DNA from: Spongilla lacustris | Lineage: Eukaryota; Porifera; Demospongiae; Spongillida; Spongillidae | Assembly (NCBI GenBank): GCA_949361645.1 | Contig: OX442417.1 | Span: 16,153,427 to 16,217,426, forward strand | DNA: 64,000 bases | Direction: 5' to 3' | Shown here: positions 25,001 to 37,554 of the stretch, piece after piece | Position numbering within the stretch: the stretch's first letter is position 1 | How the letters are laid out: each line of letters opens with the position of its first letter | The notes under the pieces: generated by a model | Database searches by the model: none | Told to the model about the DNA's origin: nothing | Seen by the model: only the letters and a program-made list of their open reading frames with translations | Program-made: the position numbers and the translations under genes

Positions 25001-25388
25001 AAGTGTAATAACCAAGCTTAGATGTAGGTGTGGTAAAGCTACTGTGGAGTTATACATGTAAAGCTTTTTGACTATGGCATAGTGCTGAAAAAAAAAACTC
25101 TATAAAACATATTTATATACACCATACAAAGTTATCAAAACAATTAGTACTGTGCCAACATCCATCTATCAATTATGTTAATTTAATGCTGCAAGATATT
25201 GAAGATTGGAAGCAGTCTTTATTCGCAGCCATGGATACACAAATTATTCCGCATTGATATACTTATCTAATTCTTCAAGTAGGAATGCTCTCCTTTTTTT
25301 GATCAAGTAAACCTGTCCATGGCTATAACTTTTCTAATATTGCATAGTCTTATTATTCTAGTACAAAACATATGATACAACCATTTAC
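22055..25388. other. No gene recognised
   Basis: AT-rich, with a poly-C run at about 23839-23859 and two near-direct copies of 'gtgcagagatc.ccaccaac' near 22605 and 22755. The C-lobe of the HECT gene to the right would be expected around 24.3-25.3 kb on the minus strand. I could not find it. Confidence 0.5.
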
Positions 25389-27130
25389 CGCATCACACAT
25401 TGCCCGTATTTCTGCGTCCGGTACGTCATCCATATCTTTGCCACAAATGTACAGGTATACAGATCGTGACATAAGATGAAACCCACTGGCTACTGACATG
25501 GACATAAGTTGTGAACTGAAATAAATACGATCCTGCACATAAAAAGATAGACAATTCAATAATTGCATCCTTTAAAACCATATGAATTAAAGGTTTCAGT
25601 AAATACCATATGCATGGGAGTCGTCAAATATATTTTAAAGTCTTTATATTCGCTCACTGTTTCAGTATTTAATAACTACCTCCTTTTTTTACATTGTGAG
25701 ACACCCTGTATATGTTATACACGTACATTTAAGGCAAATGCACATTCCCAATACGATTTTCGTATTTCTTTCCCTATTAATGTGAAGAATTCCCTGGAGA
25801 GTCCCCCAGCATCTACGTCCATCTCACCATCAAACTGGATCTGTGTCCTGAAATATTATCAGAGCATCCAAAGAAACATGTAAGAGGTCTTTTGACTTAG
25901 CAAATTTGTTTCTAATCATGGTGAACCCATAGCATTAGCAAATACTACAACATCAGTGAGAATACATTTAAAAAAGAAAATCAGGCATAGATAGTGGAAA
26001 ATCCACAGCAAAAGTGATCTTTATATAGATTTATCTAGTTTATTTAAATACTATATTGAGCTCAGAATATTTTTTTCATTATGTATATTGACCCTCCTAG
26101 TTTCTTTTGCTGAACCTTGCCCCATATACAATATTACATGTAACATGTATACATTAGAGATACATACCACCAATGCATTCGAGGCTCAATGTGTCTTCTA
26201 GAACATGATCTCTAGAAACAATGATATTAAATTCACTGATATGTCTTCTCATTTGTTGAACAAGATCATTGATGCCCCCACTGCATGTATGATAAAGTGA
26301 ATCATTATAATACACTAAAATTTAAATCATGAGGCATAAATGCGTCACAATGTACAACTTACCCTTCATTACACTCAGTGCGGCTTAACTCTAAAGCTTG
26401 CTGTAGATCATCATCATATTCATCCTACAACGGTTGAATTTGTTAATCAGTTATTACTAGATAGATATTGGTGTAATTGCATTTATATCCATCATAGTTA
26501 TTGGTGTTCAATAATGTTGGCAATTAATTTAATTTAACAAGGTGGATTGTTGTGGCTAATTATTGTTTAATGCTACTGTACAAAATATGAAACAAGAAGG
26601 CATAGCAGGTGGTCCATTGGCAGGCGCATAAACCATGTTCAATTCACAGTGGGAGTGGGTAAAATTAAGTCAAAGTGGAAGGAATTTAAAAAAACAACAA
26701 TTTCTGTCACTGCACAAAAAGTATGGTTATACTAACTGTGGAAAAGTGCACGTTATTTAGTAATGAGTGCATATCATATGTGCTTTTCCTACAGTTTCCA
26801 ACAGTTAGTATAATCTAACTTTTCTTGTAGTGTATGGTTGATACTTGCGGCACATTTACAGTTGCAATTAGTACTTCTTCCTAGGATTTGGTACTAGCAA
26901 TAGATTGGCTCAGTTCGTAGCTTAATGATAGATGTACCCAACAAATCATTGGAAAGTCATTTCAATCAAAAGGTACCTTTTGTCAAGATTGCTATTCAGC
27001 AGTTACATTGCAATGGCAATGTGGCTGTTACAACATGAAATGCAATCCAAATTTTTTAAAATTAAATTAAATTGCACTTACATCAGAAATGATTACTGGA
27101 GGACTTGGACTGTGTTGATCTGTACTATCA
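25389..27130 (-). pseudogene. UIM-HECT ubiquitin ligase-like gene, partial
   Basis: HECT ligases transfer ubiquitin through a C-terminal cysteine. Minus-strand exons I can place: about 27130-27082 (HSPSPPVIISD), 26424-26363 (DEYDDDLQQALELSR, a ubiquitin-interacting-motif match), 26280-26168 (GGINDLVQQMRRHISEF...SRDHVLEDTLSLE, start of a HECT N-lobe), 25847-25727 (QIQFDGEMDVDAGGLSREFF, the classic HECT N-lobe signature) and 25532-25389 (SVYLYICGKDMDDVPDAEI). Phases match at the first two and the last junction. The join 26168 to 25847 is out of phase, so an exon is missing or lost. The C-lobe with the catalytic cysteine was not found. It resembles the HECT part of G2E3-like genes that are common near transposons. 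It may be a decayed transposon cargo or a host gene. Confidence 0.7.
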
Positions 27131-27262
27131 ATTTGTGAGGGCAGTATAAAGAGCTGCATGAGTAGTTTAACACCATCCTGACTCCCTCCCTTTCCTTTCC
27201 ATCCTCCGCTTGTGAAAAATTCCTACCATTGTGAAATGTAGTCTTCCTCCACCTATTTGTAG

Positions 27263-28075
27263 GTGGCAATTCGTGGTGCATGCAGGTATTGATGGCTATT
27301 CAAGACTTGTTGTTTACAATCATATTTCAATTTACAATCAAGCTTTCACTGTATTGAAGTGTTTTATGGATGCAGTGAACAAGTGTGGCTTACCATCACG
27401 TGTCAGAGGTGATAAGGGGTGCACTTCAGTTGCACGTTTTATGCTTCAACATCAAAAATGAGGCATAAACAGAGGGTCTTTCATTGGTGGCCGCAGCTAT
27501 AGAGGGACCTGTATGTAGGTGTTCTAGACCTTTACAAGCAGCTGTTTATGTACCTGGAGAGTGTACATTTGCTTAATCCATGCAATGAACTGGATTTGTT
27601 TGCCTTGCACTACGTTTATACAGAGAGAATAAACAATCACATTGGTGAATGGATGGATGCATGGAACAGGCACCCTATCAGTTCAACCATTGCTCAAGAG
27701 CTGGAAGCAGACAACTTTGAACACATTTCACAAGTAATATAAGAAGTACTCCAAATAATGAGTAGTTATTTTTTTTTCTACTTTTAGGAATAATTGTGGT
27801 GATTGTAATGTGTGTTTGTGGTGTAACATTTTTGTGGTGATTGTTTAATATTGAGCCTTTAAATTATTTTGAGCTGTCATTTGAAACATTTTATTTTGTG
27901 CAGAACGCTAGCTGTTGAAAGTTTTGGAATAGACTGGGAGGAGCTGCCTGATGAATACACTGTTGAAGCTGTTGAAGTTCAAGAAAATGTCTGCCCTTTT
28001 TCAGATGTTGACTTGGCACTATTACGACAAAACTTCGATCCAGCTGTATGTTGTGATGACTATGGGATTTCTTAA
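27263..28075 (+). pseudogene. DDE integrase-core transposase, inactivated (possibly IS3EU-type)
   Basis: From an AG acceptor at 27262 the frame reads [18 protein letters not shown] with the first catalytic Asp, then [12 protein letters not shown] with the second. It then meets a TGA after MLQHQK. The frame continues through RGSFIGGRS, where the family usually has a segment with the catalytic Glu (RIERLW). Here that segment is deleted and the frame shifts to LYKQLFMYLES...WMDAWNRHPISS. A later exon (27904-28075) gives GIDWEELPDEYTVEAVEV and a C-terminal tail. With a stop, a frameshift and no catalytic Glu it cannot be active. The superfamily name is from memory and not certain. It lies back to back with the UIM-HECT gene. 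Confidence 0.75.
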
Positions 28076-29857
28076 TAATTACATTCAACACAAATTCAAA
28101 ATATACTACCACTAAAAACATCATTCAAAGGAGGGGAGAGGGTTGGAGGCAAAGTTCCCAAAATGGATGCAGCATTACCCCTCCGAATGGCCAGAGAGCT
28201 TTTGTCACCAGTGGTGTTTGCAATGTGGCGATCTTAGTCCGTCAAGAAAGACATGGAGCGAGGGCCACAGATTCCAGAAGTTTTGAAGGCAACAGGAGTG
28301 AAGGAATGGTATGCATGGGAGGTGAGGTAACTTACCCACATTTTTATAGTTATCACATGACTTGCAATAGGTTTCACCACAAAACAGCTTTTCTCAACAC
28401 GTTAGAAGACGGGAGTGACATCAGTCGGAGAGATGTACATTTATATTTTAATAAGCTGCATGTACGATGTTACTCCACATGGGCTGTTCAGTATGCAATG
28501 GGGAACCTTCCTTTTAACGATCATGCATGTGTTGCAATATGTATGCACTGCATGCTTGTTGATTTTATATGCACAGAGATGCATGCCCATATAGGTTTAA
28601 ACAAGTTGACTTCTTTGTTGCTATAGCTAGTATATATAGCCTAATAGGTATATGTGGGTTAAATTCTGGTTGTGTGCATGGTACGTATACTCAACTGTAC
28701 CTGTTGCCATTCATGTCTCCTATATACAGAAATGAACAAATTGAATTAGAACAGGAGTTTGTAAGCTACCAGTTATTCGCTGAAAATGTGTGGACCAATG
28801 CCAAGGTTGAGAGTGATGCAGAATCCTACTACAGGATGGATCTGATATCCTAGAGTAACAAGTACAATACTGAAAACATATGCATGTTTTGATTATGAAC
28901 CTCCCGATACCGTTTTAAAGGAAGCAAAGAAGCAACAGCAAAGTAAAACAACAGTCATTGATTGACTGTGTGTGCGTAAAATATATTTTCTCAATGGTCA
29001 CTTTTCTCGTCCATATCATTGCATGAAACATTCTCACGCATATTCTCACGCATTATTTAAGTGATTCTCACGCAATCTCACGCAATAATTAATCGAGCCT
29101 CACGCAAATGTCACTCCACGTAAACGGCACTGTTTAGCGAAGTTCACTTTATATGTGCATATCTGTCATGTTTGTGATGGATTATATGCGAGCTGGCGAG
29201 TAAAGGCAACGCTTCGTTACCGTTTTAAAACGCTCGATCGAAAACCACGCCCACGAAAGCCAATCCGAAGCCAATCCTACATAGGGCCCACTACAGTAGG
29301 TCCTGATAACGTAGGTGGAAGTTAAGCCGGAGGCAAACCAGATCCATATACGACTGGCATCTTTAATGGCAATCATTGAATTATGAACACCAGTGACCTT
29401 GATGGCTTTTCAATCACCAGGAACCTAAGCATTTAATAGTAAAAATGCTCCCATCCATGTACCACGATAAAACACTCCAATAGATAGTAAACCTGGGGAA
29501 TTAATCATCACAAACAAGAATAGTAAATGTTGCAATTTATAATTAGGTCATACTGAAAACGGACGTTTTATGTACATGTCAATGGAAACCACTATTTTGC
29601 CTCCTGGAATCAAAACTTTCAATACAAACCCCACATTTTAAATTCTAAATGTATTTCAGCTAATAAAGCTGAACATGTTTCCAGGGAAATTACGGTTTAT
29701 CTAATTTAGTTACTTAGTAAATTAGTATTTTTCAATACAAAATCAAAGCAATGGCACTTGAATATTGCATGCTTGTAAGAAAAATATTGCCTAGCATCTA
29801 GTAACTTTCTAAGTAGAATGAGCTCCAAATAGTTTCGCAAACATGTAACTTTCACAA
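28076..29857. other. No gene recognised
   Basis: Plus-strand frames at 28225-28626 and 28569-28853 (for example NEQIELEQEFVSYQLFAENV) could be decayed exons of the integrase-linked unit, but I do not recognise them. At 29027-29105 the word 'tctcacgca' or 'ctcacgca' recurs five or six times at short spacing. The rest is AT-rich unique DNA. Confidence 0.4.
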
Positions 29858-32800
29858 CTATTGCTGACCACTCCTTTCTCCATATGGTGGGGTACACTGT
29901 TCTGTAACACTACCCAGCCACATCAACTGGTCCTCACTCATGTCTCCACTTTGAGCACATCTACTGGTACACCTCCACTTGTACACTGGTCCACAGGGGT
30001 GCCTTGAACACACCACTACAGCTACATGAGGAGGGTCTGAGGTACAACGGGCTCCTGCACACATGAAGGCATCTTCAAACTGGACATTATGGTACTTGAG
30101 CACACTACAGGCACTCTTGATACCATTGTGGACAAGACCTCTTATCTCACTACACTCCTCACTTGAAGCCTCATCAACATGCACTTCTATATAGGAGAAC
30201 ACGTCAACAAGGGTCACAATTTCAGCACTAGCCCTTTGCTCAAATGAGATGCAGTTGCGATACAGACACAATGGCTTGTCTCCTTCCATGCACACCTTCC
30301 AAGGAGATGGGTTGGTTGGTGATAAAAAATGGGCCACAAGATAACAAAACAGACCACTAGGAATATAGCCATGGGGGAACCTAATCATCAGGGAGGCACC
30401 TCTTTCAAGGTACTTGGACACTTGGGTGGAGTCCAGGTGGGGCAGCAGAGCAGGCATCAAGTACTCACCATCTCTGATCATAGCTATGGCACCACGACTC
30501 ACCAGCAACTTCAACAGGTCTTGTGGAGTGAACAGACCATCTTTGTAGTGCTTTGGAAATTTCCTCAGTAGCTCCACTGACAACAAGCCATGGTCCCTGA
30601 ACATGACCAGGTCACCTCTAAATGCCACATTCTTGTCTGGATTATCCCTCAGCTTGTGCTGGTACTTCACTAGTTCAGTCACCTTAGTGAGGACTACCTG
30701 GGGGTCACAGAACACTGTCTGTGGAAGAACCTCTGGATAATGTATGAACACATTGTGTTTGACAAGATGGTGCAAGGCAGCAGAGAATGCATCTCCTTCA
30801 ATGTGAAACCTTTTAGCAGATGCCTGACATTCTACAAGACTCAAGACACCATCATGGGAAGACCTTTGGAGATCAATCTCCAGCACAAACCATGCTATTG
30901 GCATTTTTATTAACTGCTGGGGTGAATTGGATATTATTTGCTTCCTTAGAATCTCAGCAACACGTCTGTCCACATCTTCAGGAGAAAGGCCATTCACAGC
31001 AAATATTAGGTCATCCTTTCCTTCTTCAGCATACAGCACATTAAAGTAATTAGAGTCCAGTAATGCCTTGAGTTGTTGGTTTTTCTCTTGGATGGTTTCT
31101 GCACAGCTATCTTTGGTATCTCGATGTGTTCCCATGACGATGATCAGAGGATGAGCATCCTGGGAGTGAATTGCTCCAAGGCATTGTTGAAGTATCTGCT
31201 TATGAGAGAGAGATGATCGATATGGTTTACCAACAGGCTTGCTATCTGCTCCATAGTACTCAATGGTGGGGTGATGTGATAGCTCTTCTGACAGCTTCAG
31301 TACAAATATTGTTACCATGGGATCCTGAATGAACAATGGAAGGATGTCATGGTATTGCAGCTGACCACCACTGTCAATAAACTGGATCCACTTCACACCT
31401 AACAACTTCCTGTTGTCTACAGAGGGAGATTTAGGGTTAATACAAGCAAATAACAAGGCCTGCTGCTCATACCTGTGGATTGATTGATGTGATGAACCAG
31501 CTCATCCTCTATATCTGCAGTCCTGCTCTGTTCAGGCTGGGTGGTGTCCTTGGTGATGTTCACACCAGCAGGGGTGGGACCAACAGCTCCATCACTGGCT
31601 ACATTGGAAGGGTCTATGGCCATCTTTGGGAGAGTGCTCACCACATCAGCCAATGATGGTGCCATGGATACACCACCTTTGATGGTTCCTCCAATAACAC
31701 TCATCAGTGCCTGGTCATCTTCAACCACAAACCAGTCATCCTCCTCTTGTCCACCCACACCAGCCAGTGTGAAGGAGATGGCTCTAACAGGGTTGTCAGC
31801 CAGTCCTGTACTGACACGTTGCTTTGGATGGTCCTTTTTCAGAAGGAGGTGTTTGAGGTGAGTCTTGCCAACACCAGCAGCTCCAAGGATGAGACACTTG
31901 GTCACTGAAGTTTCCACATATCCCTTGGTTATGGCCTCCTCATAGAGCCTCCTGAATGAAGGTATCAAATCAGATATGTAAAAGGTAGCTAGCTATAGCC
32001 AATGCAGCCTGCATTTTAGAGAACAGAGCATTTTAATATCCCCTACCTATGACTGCTCTTAAACAATCATTACTGCCTCTCGCCAACTTGTAACTCTAAA
32101 GTGGTTGGCCATCTGCTTGCCCACATAAAAGGCGCACCTTTTAGTGATTGCTACCAAGTGTGTTCATGGACCAATGATAAATAATAATGGCTACAATCGG
32201 GTCATCCTGCATGCCAAAACCATGACACTGTTTTTTACTTGGTAACAGTAACGCTCGTTGAAGATCATAGTATGTCAGGTAACTTGATCAGAATGAATCA
32301 CCCTAAGGCACCCTTGCCATATGGACACATCCCTACTTCCAGATGGGTATTTGGAGGTAATCCTCATGACATAACTCCACTTGGGTTTAGTACACCATCA
32401 CCACCTCACATACACACTCTAACCATTCACACACCTGTCATCTATCTGCACTGTGTTCAAAGGACTAGGGAAGACCGTAGGCAGATCTGAAAATAGTCTG
32501 GTTAGTAGTAATGACCATAACACTTGCATGGCTTACCTTCCACAGTGACCCTCAAGACCCTCTGATTGTCACCATTAACCACCAACAGCCTTCCCCCTGA
32601 CAGCAGTAGAGTGTCAATCGAGGAACACATGTCTCCAACATGCTGCCATATATTATCAACAGGGTGGAAGGCATAGATGGCAGAGGTCTTTTTTGTTCCG
32701 TCCATTTGTGTAGATGGAACTCCTAAATCTAAACAAAGTGAAATAATTATTCCAGTTTGAAAAAATAAAGACATTCTGATTCTAGTTCATTAGTATCTGT

Positions 32801-33544
32801 AACATTTAGTTATTGCGCATTTGTGAACATACTGTATATTAGCAAATTTCATTGCATATACTGCATGTGCATGTGGGTGTGTACTTATGTACGTGTGCAC
32901 ACACATAGTAGTATAAATACCACAAAAATCTACATTTGCTTGCATACTTGTGTGGACAGGATTTTGAAGAACAGAAGTGGGAGGAGTCTTTGTGTCAGGG
33001 TCCATGGTCATATGAGGATCCTTCAGCAGCTGCTGTATTAAGGATGTCTCCAAATGTGGAGACTTTTCAGATTTAGTAATGGTGCCAATAGAGACCACCT
33101 TGGACTTGTCACCTATTCCCTGTATGACAGCCACATCCTGCAACATGTGTGTGTGATGTGAGAGGGAATGGATGGAGTTTCACATGGGAGGGGGATTCCC
33201 CATCTAATACCTAGTCATTCTCGACAACATGGATATATTAAAGGATGTGGTTGGGGATATGGTAATTTCTGATGATCTAAAGTAACATCACTTATATTCA
33301 TAAATGTAAGCCATCAAGGTAGGGGGTCTAATAACTACATTTACAAAGGGTGGTACAGGAGGGGCATGACAGCAAGGCGGTCTACACATGCATCCCAGCC
33401 ACTTTCTAAAATTCTTAGTGTGAAAAAGCTAGCCAGTTCTATGGGGATCGCAGAGCCACTAACATTACACTTTAGATATATAAAATGTTTGTGTACAATA
33501 TCCTTAGGGAACGTGTTGCAGACTAACCAGTTCCCTCCCCCTCA

Positions 33545-33587
<43 letters not shown>

Positions 33588-34536
33588 ATCAGTCAACTGC
33601 TCCATATTCTTTATAACACAGAAATTCCACAAATAATACTTACATTATCTGGCATCACATTAAAGTCACTTGAGTTTTTGTCCCACTCAACAACATATCC
33701 ATGAGTACAGATCTTCATCACTCCAAGTGGTATAAGTTTTGGTAGTGCATCACTGCTTAGTGGGAAAAGTACAGTGTGTATAGAAGTGGGAATGCTGAAT
33801 AACACTTCTACACATCCATCAGCCACAAGACAAAGCTTGAGAGTGTAGGAGGCCAATCCCAAGGCAATCCTAAGTCCTCCCTGAAATTCTCGAATTTTGT
33901 TGGCTTTGATTTTAATAGATTCTTCAGCCATTTGAACTTTAACACAAAGATATTTGCTGTGTTTTTTTAAGTCCTTTTCTGGTATAGGGCATTCATATAT
34001 ACATCGTTTACAAAACAAATGTAGGTCCGTCACATATGATGTCAAGTTTAGACCAAAGTTATTTCTATCTATTTCAAGCTTTTGACATGCTCTATTAACT
34101 ATTTCTTCAAGCAGTTCATAGTTAAACCAGTTCACATATTCCTTAACAATATTATGTAATGTTTGATGCTCTTGTGCTGCACTGATTTCCACACATCTGC
34201 TTGTCAATAAATTAGAAGAACCCTCCTGGCCATTGAGTGCTTCAAATGCTGTTATACTTTGAAGGATCTCTTTGTACATTTTTAAAGAGACGTTTTGCTG
34301 TAACCAAGTATTAATTTGAATCCAAAAATGATCAAATGTATGAAGTATTCCATGTGATTCAGTAACTAGTCTGTGCATCAATAAATCTCTTTCAGTATCA
34401 GACATCTCCTCTGTATTAATGAAGGGAAAAGTCACTCCATCCCGTTGCACATTACAGCGATGATAAATGATATCCACATATGCACATTGTCCACAACCAC
34501 ATTGAGCCACTGGTAATGTGGTTGTTCCAGGTGAAA
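29858..34536 (-). CDS. Inverted ROCO-family paralogue: N-terminal domain - Kelch piece - Roc - COR
   Basis: Minus-strand exons 34536-33644, 33137-32948, 32728-32537, 31988-31473 and 31416-29858 join at GT-AG sites with matching phases into 1115 codons and a stop. The first exon (about 297 codons, cysteine-rich start QCGCGQCAYVD, then helical, later DGCVEVLFSIP and FPLSSDALPKLIPLGV) is a domain I associate with sponge multidomain receptors but cannot name. A linker follows, then one Kelch repeat (IYAFHPVDNIWQHVGDM). The Roc GTPase has GAAGVGKTHL, DSGGQLQYHD and GTHRD; a COR domain ends at MWLG. The last 17 codons differ from the plus-strand paralogue, and the death domain is absent. It has no internal stops. 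A further 5' exon must exist, since the first placed exon starts in mid-codon. Confidence 0.82.
33547..33586. repeat. Poly-C run inside the ROCO intron
   Basis: Forty C bases lie in the first placed intron of the inverted ROCO gene, 57 bp downstream of its donor. Such runs are a likely place for assembly length errors. Confidence 0.9.
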
Positions 34537-36594
34537 CTGTAATACAAACGCATGAGCAGAAGTTTAAATTTAGATTTAGTAAGCATAAAAATAGACTGAT
34601 GTAAAACATAAGTATTTAAAATGAATGGGAATTGGGGGGTGGAGGCCCAAGTAACATTTTCCCGCCTAGCCTCTCTACTTGCTGCAAGCCACAGTGTGTC
34701 AAAATCAAAGGCAACAGCTGACATTTATGGTCGCTTAAACCTGACCCTGACCAGGTCTGTGGCCAGGGCTATCCTGGCCAGGGGTCTAAGGCCAAAATAG
34801 ATGTTACAGTGCTCATATTGAACTCTTTAGTGTAAGTTTTCTGTATGTCATGTCAATGTCACATATGGCTGTCTATATGCAACCCATCAAAATTTTGTTA
34901 CAATTTGAGATAAATTAAAGTGTCACAACACAATGTTCCTTTATAAAAAGCCCCCTTAAATCCTACTCTGCTATCATAACAATGACACAAGCAGGCTTCT
35001 TGTTTAGCTAAACCTACATGTACATTGCATCACAAAGCTTCTGAGCTCACAGACTGGAACACATCCCTGCACCTTACAGTATGTAATATCTCCTCCCGTA
35101 CTCTATAGGATCCACTGCCCTGCATGAGCCTGATGTTGGTGAAGGGCTGTTTCTTGTTTATAGTGTTGGTAGCCTCGTCCCCAGGCCCTGTTTTTTTTTT
35201 TTAAGTTGCGAGGGCGAAAAACAGGGCCTGGTATACATCAATACGCTTGGTAATCGCATACTGTTGTAATTTTTGTTTGTAAACCATTCCGTACACCGTC
35301 TCGTTCTCAGCGTAAACTCTTCCTCGCCCCAGACTGTCGTGATATCGTTTAATAAAGATGAAGATTGCTTGGGATACCTGCCTGATTTATTTATATAATT
35401 GACTAGGTCAGTTTTTATCCGCAATCAACATGCAAAGATCAGTTCCTATAGGCCTGTGCAACAAAATTAATGTATACATGCACGTGTGTATATGGGTTGG
35501 TTCGATGTGTCAGTGATTGGATTTTACACAAGTATAGCATTTAAATGCAATAATAAAACGTAGACCTGACTACCTTATAATTCAAACAACATTATCCTCT
35601 CATGAATGCACAGATTTGCTATAAGTCTTAAAGATTACGTTATAGCGTACGGGTCTTAGCTTCTACGTGCATGTTATCCTTGCTACGCTACTTTGGTTAG
35701 GCTCCTGGACACACCCGACCGATGAGCAGACATTTGTTTTGAAAGGTGTTTCCAGCGCTTATATGGTATAACACAACTCCCATGTTAGATTGTATCGGAA
35801 AGGATGTTTCTTACAGCCGGGCCGGGAAACTGCAAAAGATTTTAATCGAACGATGCGTGTGTCAGTAAACATTAAATGTCCTTGATATAATTTTGTCCAG
35901 TTTGGGGTTTCATACTAACTAGCATGCCATTGATCATGATCTATTTTTGGGATCGAACAACGGTCTATTTACAGCAGGCCGTTTCTCCGACCAAACAGCC
36001 AAACGGGGATATACATGTAGGTGGTACCTTCCATGACGTCACTATTACTTTACAAAGAGATACAATAGTCCACCGTAAGTCAGTTATAATTAGCACATCA
36101 CTATCAGGTAACGATGCACATGCAGGGCTAGTAGTGCGACACTGGAGGCAGCAGAAGACAATCCTGGTCATACTCGCGTATCTGCGGCTAATGCACCACG
36201 TGGTTGTTGCATGGTTAAGTGTGTGAGTAGCAGTAAACCATAGATTGAAGAATATCTGGATATGAAACGCGCCACGTGATCCGTTGAATTAGGCGGCGGA
36301 TATTTTGAAGCGAACTGTGTTTCGATTAACCCTTTTCTTTTCCCCTACTTTCACTGCATGCTGTTAAAGACAAAAATCGATCTTCTGCATTCTTCGTACT
36401 CCCACTGGTCGATCTTAATTTCCAGGTTAGTAACTATATAAATGTACTGTCTTTCTTCTGTGGTTGCAACAAAAAAACCGAATTTTGATGCCCGTTTCAC
36501 ATTTACACGCACGTGCGATTTACACCAGGTCGGATGGCACAGTACAAATCGCCAATCTCTACGGCTCGCGTGACGCGTTGCCAATCCCTTTATA
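34537..36594. other. No gene recognised; one hairpin
   Basis: At 35171-35233 'cccaggccctgttttt' is answered by 'aaaaacagggcctgg', a hairpin with a T-rich loop that looks like one end of a foldback element. A 5' exon of the ROCO gene should lie in or beyond this stretch but I could not choose one. Open frames near 35.9 and 36.5 kb have no recognisable domain. Confidence 0.45.
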
Positions 36595-36995
36595 CCTTAA
36601 ATTCAGAGGCGGATCCGGGGGGGGGGGGGGGGGGGGGGGGGGGGCTGAGGGGGCTATAGCCCCCCCCCCCCCCCCCCCCCCCTCCCTTTCCTTTAGAACA
36701 CGCCCCTTTTTTATTTTGTACCACGCCCCTTCAGGCTCCCGAAGTGCCTCGATCTGTACGAAAAGAAGTCCCAATTAATGACGATAAGATATTCATAGCT
36801 GAACCACAACCCGCGCCACAAAGCGGTGGACCCAATCCGCCGATTATCGGCCTTTGCCGGCAAAGCCATGCCAGACTAGCGCGAATCACAAATAATGACG
36901 AATTGCTGTCAACATCAATGAGAATGTAAAGTACCTTGAAGACACAGACCTGCTAAAATTTAGGTGTGATGCTGGGGACACTGATCATGAGCGTT

Positions 36996-37554
36996 CATAG
37001 GCGGCCGGAGGGGGCGCCCAGGGGGCCTTAGCACTGGCGGACGCAGGATTTAAAGAAAGGGGGGGTTGTAGTGGAGGGGGATCACCAAAAGGGGGAGGGT
37101 GCGGGAGGGGGATGTGGGCCCCTCCCGCGCGAAGCGCGGAAGCTTTTGAAAACGTTATTTCGGTGTGCTAAAATGCAAGAAAAAATTACGAGTTTTCAAC
37201 TAGCTGAGCATGCTCGTTATTTTTTCATTTACTTATGCTGCACTTTGCGTATTATGTAATAGGAGGAAAGGGGGGGTTGCAACCCCCCCAACCCCCCCCC
37301 TCCGTCCGCCAGTGCTTAGCCCCCCCCCCCCCCACCCCCCCCCTCCCCCTCCCCAGGCTATGGCGCCTCCTTCCCCCCCATCTCCAATCCCTAATCCACA
37401 ACATGCGGAGCATAATTTAGCTTCTAGCGCTCGCTCGCATGCATTATCAGAGTCAAACGGTTACGCGCGCATCAGAAGTATCGTAAGCCACGCCCCTTTT
37501 GGGCGCCCCTCGTGTGTTTGCCCCTCCCCTCGATAGATACTGGGGCTGCCTCTG
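36996..37554. mobile_element. G/C-run MITE, copy A (interrupted)
   Basis: It shares CATAGGCGGCCGGAG at one end, 'aacatgcggagcataattta', 'ctagcgctcgctcgcatgca', 'gagtcaaacggttacgcgcg' and CTGGGG..GCCTCTG at the other end with the inverted copy B at 46922-47255. It is split by the element at 37032-37314. Confidence 0.75.
37032..37314. mobile_element. 283-bp MITE with CACTGGCGGACG ends and 5-bp target duplication
   Basis: Ends CACTGGCGGACGCAGG and CCTCCGTCCGCCAGTG are inverted repeats, followed inward by G and C runs. The 5-bp word CTTAG flanks both sides (37027-37031 and 37315-37319). The split halves of copy A lie directly outside, so the boundary is supported by the interrupted neighbour. 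Superfamily not assigned. Confidence 0.75.

Noticed and set aside
28986..29110. Short 'tctcacgca' repeats considered as a CRISPR-like array
   Set aside because: Units are too short, irregularly spaced and lack unique spacers; the genome is eukaryotic.
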